Of a stretch of DNA of 64,000 nt, positions 1 through 8,042 are shown one piece after another (within the stretch, counting starts at the first letter, position 1; each line of letters begins with the position of its first letter). The notes under the pieces were generated by a model. That model was not told the DNA's origin, ran no database searches, and saw nothing but the letters and a program-made list of their open reading frames with translations. The stretch spans positions 62,001 through 126,000 of the forward strand of contig NZ_JXDG01000061.1 of the NCBI RefSeq assembly GCF_000820515.1, written 5' to 3'. This DNA is from Pseudomonas batumici. GTDB lineage: Bacteria > Pseudomonadota > Gammaproteobacteria > Pseudomonadales > Pseudomonadaceae. The position numbers and the translations under genes are program-made.

Positions 1-2
1 AC

Positions 3-1934
3 ATCTTATTTGTAGGAAAAAGAGAGTCAGGAAAGTCTACGCTTTTGAATCATGTCGCCGTAAATATGTTTATGGAGTTCCACGGCAACGCAAGAGTAGG
101 ACTCTTAATCGACATATCCACACTTAACAGAATAACAACAGCCTCCATAATTACTCAGGCCATTGAGTTCCTAGGCAATGAAATAACAAAAAAAGATCTT
201 ATTAGCTTACTGGACAATGGCGAGGCATTAGTCATATTTGATAGCTTCAACATACACAACCCAGTACACCGAAGAACAATTGAAGAATTCAGAGAGAAAT
301 ACCCTCAACCTCGTTACATATTAGCCACCAACGAAGAAGTTCAAGATGATCTGAGTCTTGAAAACCTACCAGAGCTAAAAAACAACCCAACAACAATTTA
401 CATACACTCCTTCAAACGTAAGCAAACGAAGGAGCTAGTAACAAAGTGGTTTGGCGATCATGAGCAACACTCAGAAGAAAAATTTGCATTGGTTAAGAAA
501 CTTCTGCAAAGGCTGAATGTTCCCGAAACACCTTTCTTAGTCTCAGTGCTGCTTTGGGTAATAGAACAACAGCCCACTGCAAAATTGATCAATCAGGCAT
601 CTGCTATTGAGGCATTAATTTTCGGACTACTCGAAAAGTTTACTGAATCAAAATCCCGATCAAACTACGACTCCAATATCCAATCACATTTCCTCTCCGA
701 ACTCTCGACAGCGATGGACGAGAAAAATGCCGAGTGGCTAGACTCTAACGATTTCGAAATATTTGTTTCGTCCTATTTCAAAAAACGAGGTCTCGCAGAT
801 CCTTCTAGAGGATTTACAGATGAGCTACTCAGAAAAGGGCTATTATATGAAAACAACCAAAAAATCACTTTTAAGTTCGACTGCTTCAGAGCATTTTTTT
901 TGGCAAATAAACTCGCAGAGAATAGTGAAAGACTGGAAAGAGTGCTAACTCCTGAGCTAATTGCAAAGTACACAACAGAACTCGACTTGCTCACAGGGCT
1001 GCACCGAGACCGAAAAGAAATTCTTAGACTGGCAAAAGACTGTTGCGAAAAATTACTGCCATCATCTGAATTTGAAGTTGATTTATCCTTGTTCGAGACT
1101 CATGGCAAGGATCGAGGGCTTTTCAATCAGGAGGAAACCTTAACCAAAATCGAGGACAAATTTTTAAACACCCCAGTTGATGAAAACCATAGAGCAAAGT
1201 ACATTGAAGAGGCGGAGATCCCATCAAAAGCGTCCATTGATCATAGCCATGCAAGAGTACGACACCCCACAGTTCCCCTGTCAAGTCAAACACACTTCAT
1301 TGGCGCTCTAAAAGTATACTCAAACATCCTGAGAAACAGTGAACTTATCGACGATGTCGAGTTAAAAAGATCCTGCCTTAATGACGTACTAACTCTGTGG
1401 GCCAAAATCATAGTATCAACAACTGAACACCTAAACAAAACAAATATAGATGACCTCCCAGATGAACTACCAACCCGCTTCGGCGCATCAAACACAGAAC
1501 AATTTAGAGACTTCGCAAGATTGATGATCCCCCAGTTAGTATCATCACTGATGGCAGAATCTTTAGCTACCCCTAAGCTTGAGTCGTTCATCCTTGACGA
1601 AACCAATAATAAATCACAATGCATTAGCTTCCTATCCACCATGCTAACAATTGAAAACTTAAACAAGCAAAGCATACAAGCCATACAGAAGCTACTGAAG
1701 GATAACAACTCAAACAACATTATTCTTCAAGCAATCTTCCTCAGACTGCTAACATTGTACTATTTTGAGGCCCCAACCAACTCTCTGGGCGCGCTTAAAG
1801 AATGTATTGGAGATGCATTCAGCGCCCTTCGCGGTGGGTCATCAAGCCAAGAGCGCTCAATATTGAAGGGAAGATTTTTGCAGCATATAGATGAAAATCG
1901 CCCAAGCACAATAGATGATTTAGACATAAACTAG
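3..1934 (+). CDS. NACHT/STAND-like P-loop NTPase, 5' end outside the window
   Basis: The reading frame is already open at the first bases and encodes a Walker A motif (GKRESGKST) about 15 codons before the first possible internal start (TTG at 45), so the true start lies to the left. A Walker-B-like strand (ALVIFDS, near codons 75-85) and a sensor-like YILATNEE follow. A helical block with TPFLVSVLLWVIEQ and a winged-helix-like KFDCFRAFFLA resemble the ends of NACHT modules. The C-terminal 300 or so residues are helical, with no repeat I can name. Such proteins usually pair an N-terminal effector with NACHT and a C-terminal sensor, and many bacterial ones are antiphage; the effector would be off the window. 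The gene is AT-rich (about 40% GC in one hand-counted line), unlike everything to the right, which suggests transfer. Family call fairly good; defence role inferred. Confidence 0.6.
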   Translation: MLFVGKRESGKSTLLNHVAVNMFMEFHGNARVGLLIDISTLNRITTASIITQAIEFLGNEITKKDLISLLDNGEALVIFDSFNIHNPVHRRTIEEFREKYPQPRYILATNEEVQDDLSLENLPELKNNPTTIYIHSFKRKQTKELVTKWFGDHEQHSEEKFALVKKLLQRLNVPETPFLVSVLLWVIEQQPTAKLINQASAIEALIFGLLEKFTESKSRSNYDSNIQSHFLSELSTAMDEKNAEWLDSNDFEIFVSSYFKKRGLADPSRGFTDELLRKGLLYENNQKITFKFDCFRAFFLANKLAENSERLERVLTPELIAKYTTELDLLTGLHRDRKEILRLAKDCCEKLLPSSEFEVDLSLFETHGKDRGLFNQEETLTKIEDKFLNTPVDENHRAKYIEEAEIPSKASIDHSHARVRHPTVPLSSQTHFIGALKVYSNILRNSELIDDVELKRSCLNDVLTLWAKIIVSTTEHLNKTNIDDLPDELPTRFGASNTEQFRDFARLMIPQLVSSLMAESLATPKLESFILDETNNKSQCISFLSTMLTIENLNKQSIQAIQKLLKDNNSNNIILQAIFLRLLTLYYFEAPTNSLGALKECIGDAFSALRGGSSSQERSILKGRFLQHIDENRPSTIDDLDIN

Positions 1935-1942
1935 AATTTATA

Positions 1943-1977
1943 GCCAGATAAAAGACATATATAATCTTCTATCTGGC
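1943..1977 (+). terminator. Hairpin just after the NACHT-like gene
   Basis: GCCAGATA at 1943-1950 pairs with TATCTGGC at 1970-1977, and AAGA/TCTT extends the stem inward across one mismatch. It starts 8 bases after the stop codon. No good T-run follows, so it may protect the 3' end rather than terminate by itself. Confidence 0.4.
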
Positions 1978-2302
1978 AATTCTGTAATCCACCTTAACCA
2001 TTTCGACTTAATTCTGTCTGTGATCGCAACGCATACTCAATGCCTTCCTGACTAGCCATACATCTCACAAATATTATCCAGTTTTTATGCATGGTCACCT
2101 ACTTTGGTGCGACTCTACCAACATTGTCTGGCAGTTGTTGGTCGATAGCAACCGACTGCTTCCAACTCTTGGTAGACGCTCATAGAGGATATGAAATCAG
2201 GTGCGATTCAAACGAGCACATAGCCCGCAATCGCGGCCAGACCGCTTCTGACCAATTTTGACCTCCGTTCAACGATTGAACTGCCAAGGTTTTCCTAGAA
2301 CG
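1978..2302. other. Gene-free spacer between accessory gene and tRNA-Thr
   Basis: I see no open frame with a start and ribosome-binding site, no integrase fragment and no second copy of the tRNA 3' end here. Base composition moves from AT-rich towards the chromosomal average. It is probably the scar or flank of the left-hand accessory insertion. Confidence 0.5.
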
Positions 2303-2323
2303 AAAAAACCGCCAAAGGGCGGG
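2303..2323 (-). terminator. Terminator of tRNA-Thr
   Basis: On the minus strand CCGCC-CTTT-GGCGG is followed by TTTTTT, a compact intrinsic terminator about 50 bases past the tRNA 3' end. Confidence 0.75.
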
Positions 2324-2370
2324 TTTCAGGGGCCACCAAGGCATTCGGTGAAATGCGGTGGCGCTTAATG

Positions 2371-2446
2371 TGGTGCCGGAGATAGGAATCGAACCTACGA
2401 CCTTCGCGTTACGAGTGCGCTGCTCTACCGACTGAGCTACACCGGC
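2371..2446 (-). tRNA. tRNA-Thr (anticodon CGT)
   Basis: The 76-base minus-strand sequence begins GCCGGTG, has the D arm GCTCAGTCGGTAGAGC, an anticodon loop CTCGTAA (anticodon CGT), the T arm with GGTTCGATTCC, and an encoded CCA end. The stem edge mismatches match those of E. coli thrW. Its 3' end faces the accessory gene at the left. In P. aeruginosa a tRNA-Thr gene forms one border of the exchangeable pilin cassette whose other border is pilB, exactly as here. tRNA 3' ends are also common phage and island attachment sites. Confidence 0.95.
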
Positions 2447-2455
2447 GTGGCCCTA

Positions 2456-2484
2456 AAGCTAGCATCCGACGCTGCAGCGGGCAA
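2456..2484 (-). promoter_or_regulatory. Probable tRNA-Thr promoter
   Basis: Minus strand TTGCCC (2479-2484), 17-base spacer, TAGCTT (2456-2461), then a GC-rich stretch and the tRNA 5' end 9 bases later. The -10 is a moderate match; position and spacing support it. Confidence 0.4.
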
Positions 2485-2485
2485 G

Positions 2486-3904
2486 CTACTCGGGCTTGAT
2501 CGCAATCACGCCCTGGGTCCAGAAGCGCGGTTGGAAATGGCCCCCGTATTGCTGTTGGTAGAGCTTGTTGCGCTCGTCCAGATGGGGAAAGTCGCGGATC
2601 ACCACATAGACCAGGAACAGCACGGCGGCGGTGCTGAGGCCCATCCAGGACCAGTGGATAAAGGCATTGGGCTTGGTGGGCTCACCCTTCCACACGTGAA
2701 TGCCCATCAACCAACCGACCACCAGCGACAGCCAGAGCTGGGAGTACGGCATCACGATCACCCCATCGACCATGGATTGGGTCAAGGCGCCGATCAGGCT
2801 GGCGAAGAGGCACAGGCGCAGTAGGTCGGTCGGTTCGTCGGAAGTCGAGCGTTCGCGGATCAGGATAAAGGTGGCCCACAGGCCGCGTCCGACCAACCCC
2901 ATGACCAGCAATGTGGAGGGGATGCCCCATTCGCTCGCCCATTGCAGGATCGCCTGATGTGGGTGGGCCGCGATGGGGTTGTGGATATCGGCGAAATGCA
3001 TGGGGCCGAAGCCGAGCCAGGGATGTTCGCGGATCATCTCCCCTGCCTGTTGCCAGAGCGGGCCTCGGTCGGAGAGCGTGGTGGTCAGGCGCTCGCTGGC
3101 GGCGTTGCTTACCTCCATACCGAGGTAACCGGCGAGAACACTGAACAACAGCCAGTAAAGCGCCACACCCGCCAGGACAGCGAGCACCTGCCAGGTGATC
3201 CATCGCCTGCCGGAGTGACCGCAGATAAACAGCCCACAGGCAGCTACGCCCATGCCCAGCCAGGTACCTCGAGTACCACCAGCCACCGCGATCAGCCACC
3301 AGAGACTCAGGAGCAAGAAAGTCCAGACGTGGGCTGAGCGTTTGGTGGTAGACAGCAAAAGTGGGAGCGCTAAAAGCGGCAGGGTGAAGGTCTGGAACTG
3401 GCCGTAGAAACGTTTGTTGGAGAAGCCGCTCAGAAGCCCACCGGTGTCCAGTTTCCCTGTGCCAGAGACAAACGAATGGAATGCCAATGTCAGAAAGTCA
3501 AAGCTCTTGAAGACGCAGATAAACACCACAAACAGCAGCAACAGTCGATCAGCGGATACCCCGCTGGTTCGACGTGTATAAGCAAAGGCTTCAGCACAGC
3601 AGCAAGAGGCAGCAAGCAAGGCGATCTCAGTGAGTGCCCAGAGTGGCTGATGCGCATAGAGGGAAGAGACGATGCCTGCCAGCAAGACCGACCCGCAGGC
3701 CAGGAGTGCGGGCCGATCGACAAGAACGACCGCGTAGGACGTTCGACAGCAAAACAGGAAAACCACCGCCGTACCGGCAACGACAACTTGCCCAAGACGC
3801 TGAAGCGTATGCCCGCCCAGACCGTGCCCAAAGACCATCACGGCAGTGATGAGCAGCGTGAGTACCAACCAAATCTTTGTTCGCCCAGTCCAGGCAGCGT
3901 CCAT
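2486..3904 (-). CDS. O-antigen-ligase-like / pilin O-oligosaccharyltransferase-like membrane protein
   Basis: 472 residues, about ten or more hydrophobic spans. TRGTWLG (near 211-217) and a large loop with RGPLWQQAGEMI, EHPWLGFGP and AHPHQ (near 280-317) are the arrangement of the Wzy_C/WaaL ligase superfamily, whose members move a lipid-linked glycan onto lipid A or a protein. Located in the pilin cassette, last gene before tRNA-Thr and 41 bases after the TMTC-like gene, so probably co-transcribed with it. In P. aeruginosa group I strains the equivalent position holds tfpO/pilO, the pilin glycosylating ligase, so a pilin acceptor is the favoured guess. Against direct equivalence, the pilin here ends in Lys, not Ser. 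An ordinary O-antigen ligase role cannot be excluded. Confidence 0.72.
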   Translation of the reverse strand: MDAAWTGRTKIWLVLTLLITAVMVFGHGLGGHTLQRLGQVVVAGTAVVFLFCCRTSYAVVLVDRPALLACGSVLLAGIVSSLYAHQPLWALTEIALLAASCCCAEAFAYTRRTSGVSADRLLLLFVVFICVFKSFDFLTLAFHSFVSGTGKLDTGGLLSGFSNKRFYGQFQTFTLPLLALPLLLSTTKRSAHVWTFLLLSLWWLIAVAGGTRGTWLGMGVAACGLFICGHSGRRWITWQVLAVLAGVALYWLLFSVLAGYLGMEVSNAASERLTTTLSDRGPLWQQAGEMIREHPWLGFGPMHFADIHNPIAAHPHQAILQWASEWGIPSTLLVMGLVGRGLWATFILIRERSTSDEPTDLLRLCLFASLIGALTQSMVDGVIVMPYSQLWLSLVVGWLMGIHVWKGEPTKPNAFIHWSWMGLSTAAVLFLVYVVIRDFPHLDERNKLYQQQYGGHFQPRFWTQGVIAIKPE

Positions 3905-3945
3905 TACGACCTCGAAATGTCCATTCCAGGCTGCTTACAGACGCA

Positions 3946-5595
3946 TCAGGCTTTCGGAGTCAACATCAACAAAGATGCCTTGGGGCGCGCTCGGTCACAA
4001 GCAAGCTGACTGCCTTGACGGCATCCAAGCTCAAGGTAACGTTGAGACTCGTCAGTTTGACCTAAGCTTTTCAAGGCATCTGCCATACCGACGTAAGGCC
4101 TTGCATAACTGGGTTTGAGGTTTATGGCGTGCTCAAACTCCAACTTGGCTTCTTCTGCCTTTCCACGCAGAAGAAAAATCTTTCCACGTTGATAGTACGC
4201 ATATTCATACTTCGGTTTCAGCGTTATTGTTTTATCAATATTCTCCAACGCCGTATCAACGAAACCCGCATCCAGGTAGGTGACCCCCAGATTGTAGTAA
4301 ACCCGGTAACCGCCAAAAAGACCCGATTTGTTTCCCTGAGCCTCATAGTATTGAGCCGCTTCATTCCACACCAATACAGGCGTAGACAAGGTCATCAGGC
4401 GATCATAGGAAAGCCCAAACAGGTAAAGTGTAAAAACAGGAATCAAGGTGACCAGATAGATTTTCTTGAGTCGTCGCAACCCCAGTGCCAAGGCAATGAA
4501 CAACCCCGGCATCCAGAGATAGCTGCGATACAGCACAAAGGGCTCCTGCAATCGGACCGTTACCAATTCTGTCGCAAACAGCACCCACGGGAACAACAAC
4601 GCGAACCCCAGGAGGCCTTTACTCGCCCCACGCAGCAATAACATGAAGGCGGCCAGCCCATAGGCAACAAACGCCACCAGACCGGCCCAAGCCCACCAGG
4701 CTCCGTACCCCAAGGGAAAGGGCACCCGAAGATCAAGCCCCATGGTGCTGCCCTGAGGCAAGACCAGAATCGAGAGGTACTTGAAGAACAATCCCATCTG
4801 ATTCAGCACGCTCAACACATAAAGCGAGCCATTCGGCTGGAAGGCTTCATCACTGAGCACTTCTTCAGCCTTGATCTCATAGACATTACCGATCACGCCC
4901 TTGGACCAGAGTATGACGGACACGGCAATGATCGCTTGAACCGCCAATACCGAAAAAACCTCCCTGGTAGCGAACGACGAGGAGAGTCGGCTACGGCGAT
5001 GCAATACCCATAGTAGGAAGCACAGCGCCGGTAACATCACCGCATGCTCTTTGGCATACAGGGACAACAGCATGCACAGACAGGACGCCCAAAGAGCCCA
5101 GCGCTTCCCACCAAGTCCCTGCCAGAAAGCCCATAGCCCCAGCAGACCCAAAAGAGTGGCACACACGATGGTGCGCTGGATGAGGTAACCCTGGGTCTGA
5201 ATGGCCAGCGGATGTATGGCGAATAGAAAAGCGACGATAAAGGCCGACGTATCTGTATTCAGAAAAAAAGAGGCACGTCTCTCCAAGCTATTGAGGAGCT
5301 GACGAACAAAACCGAAGAGCACCAAAGCCGTGCAACCATGAAGAATCAGATTCCCCACTCGCAACCAGATGATCTTGTCACTGAGATAGACGAAGTTGGC
5401 GGCTATGGAGTCGTACACCCATAACCGCGGAGTTAGACTAAGCCCCTTGGACAGCAAGGCGGCGAGAGCGCCCTCCCCGAAAAAGGACTCATCGTCAAAA
5501 ATCAAGGGATTATTCAGAAAGGGAAAACAAAGTATCACCAACAGGCCGGCGGAAAGAACGGCAAACAGCGAAAAAGCCAATCGGCGCGAAACCAT
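3946..5595 (-). CDS. TMTC-like GT-C membrane glycosyltransferase with C-terminal TPRs
   Basis: 549 residues. An N-terminal membrane segment is followed by FDDESFF (residues 33-39), the acidic first-loop motif of GT-C glycosyltransferases. Further on come HPLAIQTQGYLIQRT, KEHAVMLP and YRSYLWMPG, which match positions characteristic of TMTC/DUF1736-type proteins, over roughly ten or more spans. From about residue 425 the chain is soluble with TPR-like helices (YYNLGVTYLDAG, YAYYQRGKIFLLRGK, YVGMADALKSLG). Eukaryotic TMTC proteins are dolichol-phosphate-mannose O-mannosyltransferases. By analogy this one would use a polyprenyl-linked sugar, with the TPR perhaps holding the acceptor. It lies between pilA and the ligase-like gene, which makes the pilus a likely substrate, though this is inferred from location. 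GT-C class is well supported; substrate is not. Confidence 0.68.
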   Translation of the reverse strand: MVSRRLAFSLFAVLSAGLLVILCFPFLNNPLIFDDESFFGEGALAALLSKGLSLTPRLWVYDSIAANFVYLSDKIIWLRVGNLILHGCTALVLFGFVRQLLNSLERRASFFLNTDTSAFIVAFLFAIHPLAIQTQGYLIQRTIVCATLLGLLGLWAFWQGLGGKRWALWASCLCMLLSLYAKEHAVMLPALCFLLWVLHRRSRLSSSFATREVFSVLAVQAIIAVSVILWSKGVIGNVYEIKAEEVLSDEAFQPNGSLYVLSVLNQMGLFFKYLSILVLPQGSTMGLDLRVPFPLGYGAWWAWAGLVAFVAYGLAAFMLLLRGASKGLLGFALLFPWVLFATELVTVRLQEPFVLYRSYLWMPGLFIALALGLRRLKKIYLVTLIPVFTLYLFGLSYDRLMTLSTPVLVWNEAAQYYEAQGNKSGLFGGYRVYYNLGVTYLDAGFVDTALENIDKTITLKPKYEYAYYQRGKIFLLRGKAEEAKLEFEHAINLKPSYARPYVGMADALKSLGQTDESQRYLELGCRQGSQLACDRARPKASLLMLTPKA

Positions 5596-5634
5596 AGCGT
5601 TCCTATATGCAGTTTTTCAAACGCTCAGTGAGCG

Positions 5635-5669
5635 TGAAACCGGTATTCCTTAACGGAAATACCGGTTTC
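5635..5669 (-). terminator. Hairpin between pilA and the glycosyltransferase gene
   Basis: GAAACCGGTATT and its complement AATACCGGTTTC form a 12-bp stem around a short loop. A second small palindrome (ACGCTCA/TGAGCGT, about 5621-5635) adjoins it and is followed on the minus strand by TTTGAAAAA. This would stop or attenuate abundant pilA transcripts and keep downstream gene expression low. Confidence 0.6.
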
Positions 5670-5713
5670 ATTTCACTACGCTGGACTTTTAGGCCCCACG
5701 CAAACACCAAATA

Positions 5714-6112
5714 TTACTTACAGGCGTTAGCCGCAGCACAGGTACCGGTCTGAGCCCAAGTGATATTACCAGCGTTGAGAGTTGGTGCGAGAATAGTTGT
5801 CCAGCCACCCGCAAGAGCGGTCCCCGTCAAGCTAATTGTACCGCCCGATACAGAACCAGAAGCAAAGTTAGTAGTGGCAGCAGGAATTGCAGGGATACCA
5901 TTGGAGCCCGCCGTACAGTTGGTGGCGGCACCGAGATCATTCATGCAGATCGCCACGGCCGACTTATAGGCGTCGGCCATAGTATTCACTTCAGCAAAAT
6001 GACCTTTCTGCGTGTAGCTGTTATACGCAGGCAACGCAATCGCCGCCAAAATGCCGATGATCGCCACAACGATCATCAGTTCGATCAAGGTGAAACCCTT
6101 TTGAGCATTCAT
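5714..6112 (-). CDS. pilA: Type IV major pilin PilA
   Basis: 132 residues. The start is the ATG at 6112, giving a 6-residue leader MNAQKG, cleavage after Gly and N-methylated Phe; GGAG lies just upstream. FTLIELMIVVAIIGILAAIALPAY is read as the type IVa pilin spine helix, shown here as FTLIELMIVV then AIIGILAAIALPAY; Glu5 is present. Two cysteines lie in CMNDLGAATNC and two near the end (TGTC, NACK), the last able to close the usual D-loop disulfide. PilD cuts and methylates it, PilB and PilC assemble it, PilSR control it. It lies in a cassette between pilB and tRNA-Thr that is known to be exchanged in P. aeruginosa. The chain ends in Lys, so the C-terminal-Ser glycosylation known for some P. 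aeruginosa pilins does not apply. Confidence 0.95.
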   Translation of the reverse strand: MNAQKGFTLIELMIVVAIIGILAAIALPAYNSYTQKGHFAEVNTMADAYKSAVAICMNDLGAATNCTAGSNGIPAIPAATTNFASGSVSGGTISLTGTALAGGWTTILAPTLNAGNITWAQTGTCAAANACK

Positions 6113-6160
6113 ATTTCGTCTCCAGACGTGAGCAAAGGCGTGATGACTCCTGTAACGACT

Positions 6161-6176
6161 AGCACAGCCCGTGCCA
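6161..6176 (-). promoter_or_regulatory. Sigma-54 promoter of pilA
   Basis: Minus strand TGGCAC-GGGCT-GTGCT has GG and GC separated by exactly 10 bases, matching the -24/-12 RpoN consensus. It lies 49 bases before the pilA ATG, so transcription would begin roughly 35-40 bases ahead of the start codon. RpoN with PilR is the known mode of pilA control in P. aeruginosa. Confidence 0.85.
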
Positions 6177-6250
6177 TGCCCCGCCATGCAGCCCAGTACC
6201 TGTTGAAATGCCCTTCCACGCTCGGAGCGCTGCTTCAGAACAACAGAACC

Positions 6251-6265
6251 TGACATTTTTTGTCA
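6251..6265. promoter_or_regulatory. Candidate PilR upstream activating site
   Basis: TGACA-TTTTT-TGTCA is a perfect 5-bp inverted repeat 75 bases upstream of the pilA -24 element. PilR sites in P. aeruginosa contain TGTC units, and the distance fits enhancer binding. Assignment is by motif and position only. Confidence 0.5.
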
Positions 6266-6281
6266 CCTCCCCTCCCCCGAT

Positions 6282-6310
6282 TTGGCACCATCGCCCGACT
6301 ACGCTATAAG
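6282..6310 (+). promoter_or_regulatory. Sigma-70-type promoter of pilBCD
   Basis: TTGGCA (6282-6287), 17-base spacer, TATAAG (6305-6310), ending 28 bases before the pilB ATG. pilB and pilA are thus divergent, with a sigma-70-like promoter for the machinery and a sigma-54 one for the subunit. Confidence 0.65.
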
Positions 6311-6338
6311 ACTCCGACTGTTTGTGTTTGGTGCTCAA

Positions 6339-8039
6339 ATGAACGATATCGCCCTTTCCGGTCTGGCCAAGCAACTGGTTGCCGCCGAGCTGATTACCGA
6401 CAAGAACGCTCAGCAGGCGTATCAACAGGCCCAGCGCAATCGGGTGTCCCTCGTCAGCTATCTGGTCCAGAACAAACTGGTCAAGAGCCGCCAGGTCGCG
6501 GAAATCGCCTCGGAGCATTTCGGTGTTGCCCTGCTCGACCTGAACTGTCTCGACAAGGAAAGCCAGCCCAAAGGCCTGGTCAGCGAGAAGCTGATCCGCC
6601 AGCACCATGTCCTGCCACTTTGGCGACGCGGCAATAAACTGTTTGTCGGCATCTCCGATCCTAGCAATCACCAGGCTATTACCGATATCCAGTTCAGCAC
6701 CGGTCTCACGACCGAGGCCATTCTGGTAGAGGACGACAAGCTCACCGACGCAATCGACAAGTTTTTCGACAGCAACTCCACCGGTTTTGAAGAGATGGGG
6801 GACGTCGACCTTGAAGGTTTGGATATCGAATCGGTCGACGACAAGAAGCAGGAACAGATTGCCGGCCAGGATGCCGACGATGCCCCGGTGGTGCGCTTCG
6901 TCAACAAGATGCTGCTGGACGCCATCAAGGGCGGCTCCTCGGACTTGCACTTCGAGCCCTATGAAAAGATCTACCGCGTTCGCCTGCGCACCGACGGCAT
7001 CCTGCGCGAAGTCGCCAAACCGCCGATCCATCTCGCCACCCGCATCGCCGCACGCCTGAAAGTCATGGCCAACCTGGATATCTCCGAGCGCCGCAAACCC
7101 CAGGACGGACGCATCAAGATGCGTATATCCAAGACCAAGGCCATCGACTTCCGGGTCAACACCCTACCAACGCTGTGGGGCGAAAAGATCGTGATGCGGA
7201 TCCTCGATCCTTCCAGCGCCCAGATGGGTATTGATGCGCTCGGATACGAACCGGATCAGAAAGACCTCTATATGGCGGCCCTGAAACAGCCCCAGGGCAT
7301 GATCCTGGTCACCGGCCCCACCGGCTCGGGTAAAACCGTTTCTCTCTACACCGGCCTGAATATCCTCAATACCGTGGACATCAATATCTCCACCGCCGAA
7401 GACCCGGTGGAAATCAACATGGAAGGCATCAACCAGGTCAACGTCAATCCCAAACAGGGCCTGGACTTCGCCCAAGCCCTGCGCTCGTTTCTGCGCCAGG
7501 ACCCGGACGTGATCATGGTCGGTGAAATTCGCGATCTGGAAACCGCCGAGATCGCCATCAAGGCCGCCCAGACCGGCCACATGGTCCTGTCCACCCTGCA
7601 CACCAACAGCGCGGCGGAAACCCTGACCCGCCTGCACAACATGGGCATTCCCGGTTTCAATATCGCCACTTCGGTGAACCTGATCATCGCCCAGCGGTTG
7701 GCGCGCAAACTCTGTACCTACTGCAAGAAGGAAATCGATGTCCCCGAGGAGGCACTGATCAAGGAAGGTTTCCCGCCGGAGAAAATCGGCACCTTCAAGA
7801 TCTACGAACCCGTCGGTTGTGAGCAATGCAACGGCGGCTACAAAGGTCGGGTCGGGATTTACGAAGTGGTCAAGAACACCCCGGACCTGCAACGGTTGAT
7901 CATGGCCGAAGGCAACTCCATCGAGATCGCCACCCAAATGCGCAAGGACGGTTTCAATGACCTACGCACCTCGGGCCTGCAAAAAGCCATGCACGGGCTG
8001 ACCAGCCTGGAAGAAGTCAATCGCGTGACCAAGGACTAA
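6339..8039 (+). CDS. pilB: Type IV pilus extension ATPase PilB
   Basis: 566 residues, full family length. An N-terminal GspE-II/MshEN domain is followed by the GspE ATPase core: Walker A GPTGSGKT (about 325-332), the Asp box, and a Walker B region PDVIMVGEIRD (about 388-398). The His box is LSTLHTNSAAET, and a zinc tetracysteine is visible as CTYC...CEQC. PilB hydrolyses ATP at the cytoplasmic face of PilC to drive pilus extension. The ATG at 6339 is chosen because it begins the conserved MNDIALSGLA and lies after the promoter; the ribosome-binding site is weak. pilC follows after 3 bases. Confidence 0.97.
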   Translation: MNDIALSGLAKQLVAAELITDKNAQQAYQQAQRNRVSLVSYLVQNKLVKSRQVAEIASEHFGVALLDLNCLDKESQPKGLVSEKLIRQHHVLPLWRRGNKLFVGISDPSNHQAITDIQFSTGLTTEAILVEDDKLTDAIDKFFDSNSTGFEEMGDVDLEGLDIESVDDKKQEQIAGQDADDAPVVRFVNKMLLDAIKGGSSDLHFEPYEKIYRVRLRTDGILREVAKPPIHLATRIAARLKVMANLDISERRKPQDGRIKMRISKTKAIDFRVNTLPTLWGEKIVMRILDPSSAQMGIDALGYEPDQKDLYMAALKQPQGMILVTGPTGSGKTVSLYTGLNILNTVDINISTAEDPVEINMEGINQVNVNPKQGLDFAQALRSFLRQDPDVIMVGEIRDLETAEIAIKAAQTGHMVLSTLHTNSAAETLTRLHNMGIPGFNIATSVNLIIAQRLARKLCTYCKKEIDVPEEALIKEGFPPEKIGTFKIYEPVGCEQCNGGYKGRVGIYEVVKNTPDLQRLIMAEGNSIEIATQMRKDGFNDLRTSGLQKAMHGLTSLEEVNRVTKD

Positions 8040-8042
8040 ACC

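Noticed and set aside
1286..1720. 144-codon minus-strand frame inside the NACHT-like gene
   Set aside because: No ribosome-binding site or family features; the plus frame is continuous with a P-loop.
1978..2370. Possible duplicate of the tRNA-Thr 3' end marking an attachment site
   Set aside because: No copy of the terminal 15 or more tRNA bases is present here; a second copy would have to be beyond the left edge.
6281..6296. TGGCAC upstream of pilB as a sigma-54 -24 element
   Set aside because: The GC needed at exactly 10 bases after GG is absent (CG instead), whereas a sigma-70 promoter with 17-base spacing fits.
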